This document shows positions 62,195 to 64,000 of a stretch of DNA of 64,000 nt, piece by piece (position 1 is the stretch's first letter; each line of letters opens with the position of its first letter). This stretch comes from Prinia subflava (Eukaryota; Chordata; Aves; Passeriformes; Cisticolidae), in assembly GCF_021018805.1 (NCBI RefSeq), contig NC_086250.1, positions 68,149,322-68,213,321 on the forward strand. The letters are read 5' to 3'. The position numbers and the translations under genes were made by a program. Below the pieces are notes generated by a model. It did not search any database. It was not told where the DNA came from and was given only the letters and a program-made list of their open reading frames with translations.

Positions 62195-64000
62195 ATCAGA
62201 GCAGCGTAGGGAAAAAGTAGAAAATGTCAGCTCATACTAAGGCAGAATGAAAGAAGGCTGAAGCATGAAGATGTGTTGAAAACTGAACAGTAGAACCAGT
62301 TTCTGTTCTGTCTACAGAACAGAAAAAACAGGTCTGTTTACAGAAACGGAGGCTGACATTGAATATGCCACTTAACTCTCATCTGTGGTTTTGATTCTAG
62401 GCTGTCACAACTCCACTGTGTGGGCGAGGTTTCTAGGGCCCAATCTACATCTAACAAAAGAAGTTCTGACCTTGGATCTTTCCTTGAGGTTTTTGATTCC
62501 TCTTAGATTCAGCAATGTGCAACAGAAAATAAAATCACAGTAGAAGAATGTAAAGAAAGGATATAAGAAATCATACAAAGAGAGTAAAGGCCATTAAAAA
62601 AAAATATTTCTAACAGCTCCTCAGTCAGTGACAGAAAAAAAATTTAAGAGTTTATAAGAGAATTACAAGGACAAAGAATGAGAAATATTAAACCCAAAGT
62701 AGAAATCTCTAATCTAAGCCAGATGAATTTAAAATCTTTGTTTAGTACACAAAATCTCTTGGGTAAACAAAATGTGCCTTTGTCCCTTGCTTAGTCCGAG
62801 AGGGACAATAAAGCTAAGAGACAACACTGGATTTAAGGATAATCAGATTAAGGCTACACTCCCTGTTTTCTTTCTAATCTTTAGTTGCAATAACCAATGA
62901 TGTTTGGATGTGTCTTGAAAACTGTATGTAAACACGAGGAACCTGCTGGCCTGACCGAAAGACTAAAGACATTGGACAAAGTTAGACACGGTCTGTGCAA
63001 AGCTTCCAACTCTGGTTTATGTTATCTTAGTTTTGTGGTGGTCCTCTCTTAAACAGAGAAGGGCACCCAGCTGTAGGAGACTCTTACGTAGATGGGAGTC
63101 TGGACACTAACCCAGAGTTAGGAGGGATTCTGCACAGGTCTGATCTTAAGGTCAATTGATTAAGGTGTGTTATCTTTATGTAACACTAACACCAGCTGGT
63201 TGTTTTGAAGAGATGGAGGCCACAGAGTTTTCTCCTAAACACACAAATGAAATGTCTCATGGAAAAGGGGAATGATTCAAATATAGTAATGCTGGGGGTT
63301 ATGAAATGAGGATTATAAACACAGTGTGGGGGAGAAGTGGGCAAGTCAATCATGGTGCCCATGTGACATTGCTCTCAGGAATTTGCAGTGGTGTTTCTGG
63401 ATGAAATGAGCACCTTCTACGGGCTCTGACTGCAGAAGGAACATTTTAAAGGGGAAGAATAATTAAGCAATGACAGAGGCATCATCATTATTAGATAATC
63501 ACAACCCAGGGGCATTAGCAAACGTTGAGTGTCTCTAATCCCATGGGGTCTAATTATTCTGTGATAATAACCACACCTCCAAGTTTTAATTTATTCTTGT
63601 GGAGAATCTGGAGAGGGAGGGGGAGAAACAGGGGCATTTTAATATTTTTCCTAAAAGAAGATGCAGTTGGCCTTTCACTAGGGCTCATCAGTATTCTAAT
63701 CTAACTAGGATATGTGATTGGCATTAAATTGTCTGCCCTTTACAGTGATCTCCAGCCAATCTGAGTATTCACCCTTGCACAAACTGCTGGTCTCGCTGTT
63801 GCTAACAGCACCAGCAGGCCCTGGTTCTATTTCTCGGGGCAGATTTTGGCAAAGGTGAGGCAGATTTTCCTGGTCTGGAGAGGTGTATTTTCCACAAGGT
63901 CCTCTGACAAACACATTGCCATTGGTATAGAGAAAGAAGTAAAAACTTTCACATTTTCTGATATCTCGGAAGTGCTGTCTGACATGTCAAAAAGGAAGAC

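Larger units (their letters stand above)
55370..64000 (-). other. CELF2: CELF2 upstream intron, open at window end
   Basis: At least 8.6 kb of intron. The next upstream CELF2 exon (the Ala/Thr-rich linker ending in a split Val codon) was looked for on the minus strand and not found. Three CR1 copies lie at 58.5-58.8, 59.8-60.3 and 61.5-62.2 kb. The rest (55.4-58.5, 58.85-59.8, 60.3-61.4, 62.2-64.0 kb) is unique AT-rich sequence in which I see no gene or RNA. Confidence 0.8.

Noticed and set aside
55370..64000. Search for the next upstream CELF2 exon
   Set aside because: No minus-strand segment encodes the expected Ala/Thr/Ser-rich linker ending in a split Val codon with a donor, so it lies outside the window.
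1..64000. CRISPR arrays, operons, phage or insertion-sequence features
   Set aside because: The sequence is vertebrate nuclear DNA. The regular repeats are minisatellites or microsatellites without CRISPR-like spacer structure.

Overview
The window is from a bird nuclear genome. It has spliced exons, a coding capacity of about 1%, avian CR1 LINE 3' ends (CCTTCCAACC...ATTCTATG type), and two LTR families that I recognise as bird-specific endogenous retroviral LTRs. One protein-coding gene is recognisable: the last four coding exons of CELF2 (CUGBP Elav-like family member 2), read on the minus strand. I see no bacterial, phage, plasmid or CRISPR content.

Layout. 1-29,700 is intergenic DNA downstream of CELF2. 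It carries a minisatellite beside an isolated CpG island (2.24-3.17 kb), a solo LTR with a 5-bp target duplication (6.6-7.1 kb), CR1 LINE fragments in both orientations, a compound microsatellite (24.4 kb) and a 45-bp triplication (26.3 kb). From 29.7 to 50.6 kb there is almost no recognisable transposon. This block holds an AT-rich stretch with a perfect 19-bp hairpin (32.5 kb), the long CELF2 3'UTR (about 33.9-40.6 kb), and the last exon (stop codon 40,603-40,605), the penultimate exon (45,479-45,622) and the third-last exon (48,449-48,628/48,646). The fourth-last exon lies at 55,238/55,250-55,369. A roughly 1-kb ERVL-type LTR sits in the intron before the third-last exon. From 55,370 to the window end is an upstream CELF2 intron with three more CR1 copies. 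The next upstream exon is not in the window.

The exons encode the C-terminal end of the divergent linker and all of RRM3 of CELF2, an RNA-binding protein that controls splicing, mRNA stability and translation. The junction between the 55-kb and 48-kb exons has tandem donors 12 nt apart and tandem acceptors 18 nt apart. All four combinations stay in frame, so small linker variants can be made without disturbing RRM3. The mRNA also carries a strongly U-rich tract in its 3'UTR, the kind of sequence CELF and ELAV proteins bind. No wholly new biological system is evident. The points most worth checking are the tandem splice junction, the hairpin at 32.5 kb, the orphan CpG island with its minisatellite, and the transposon-poor block.
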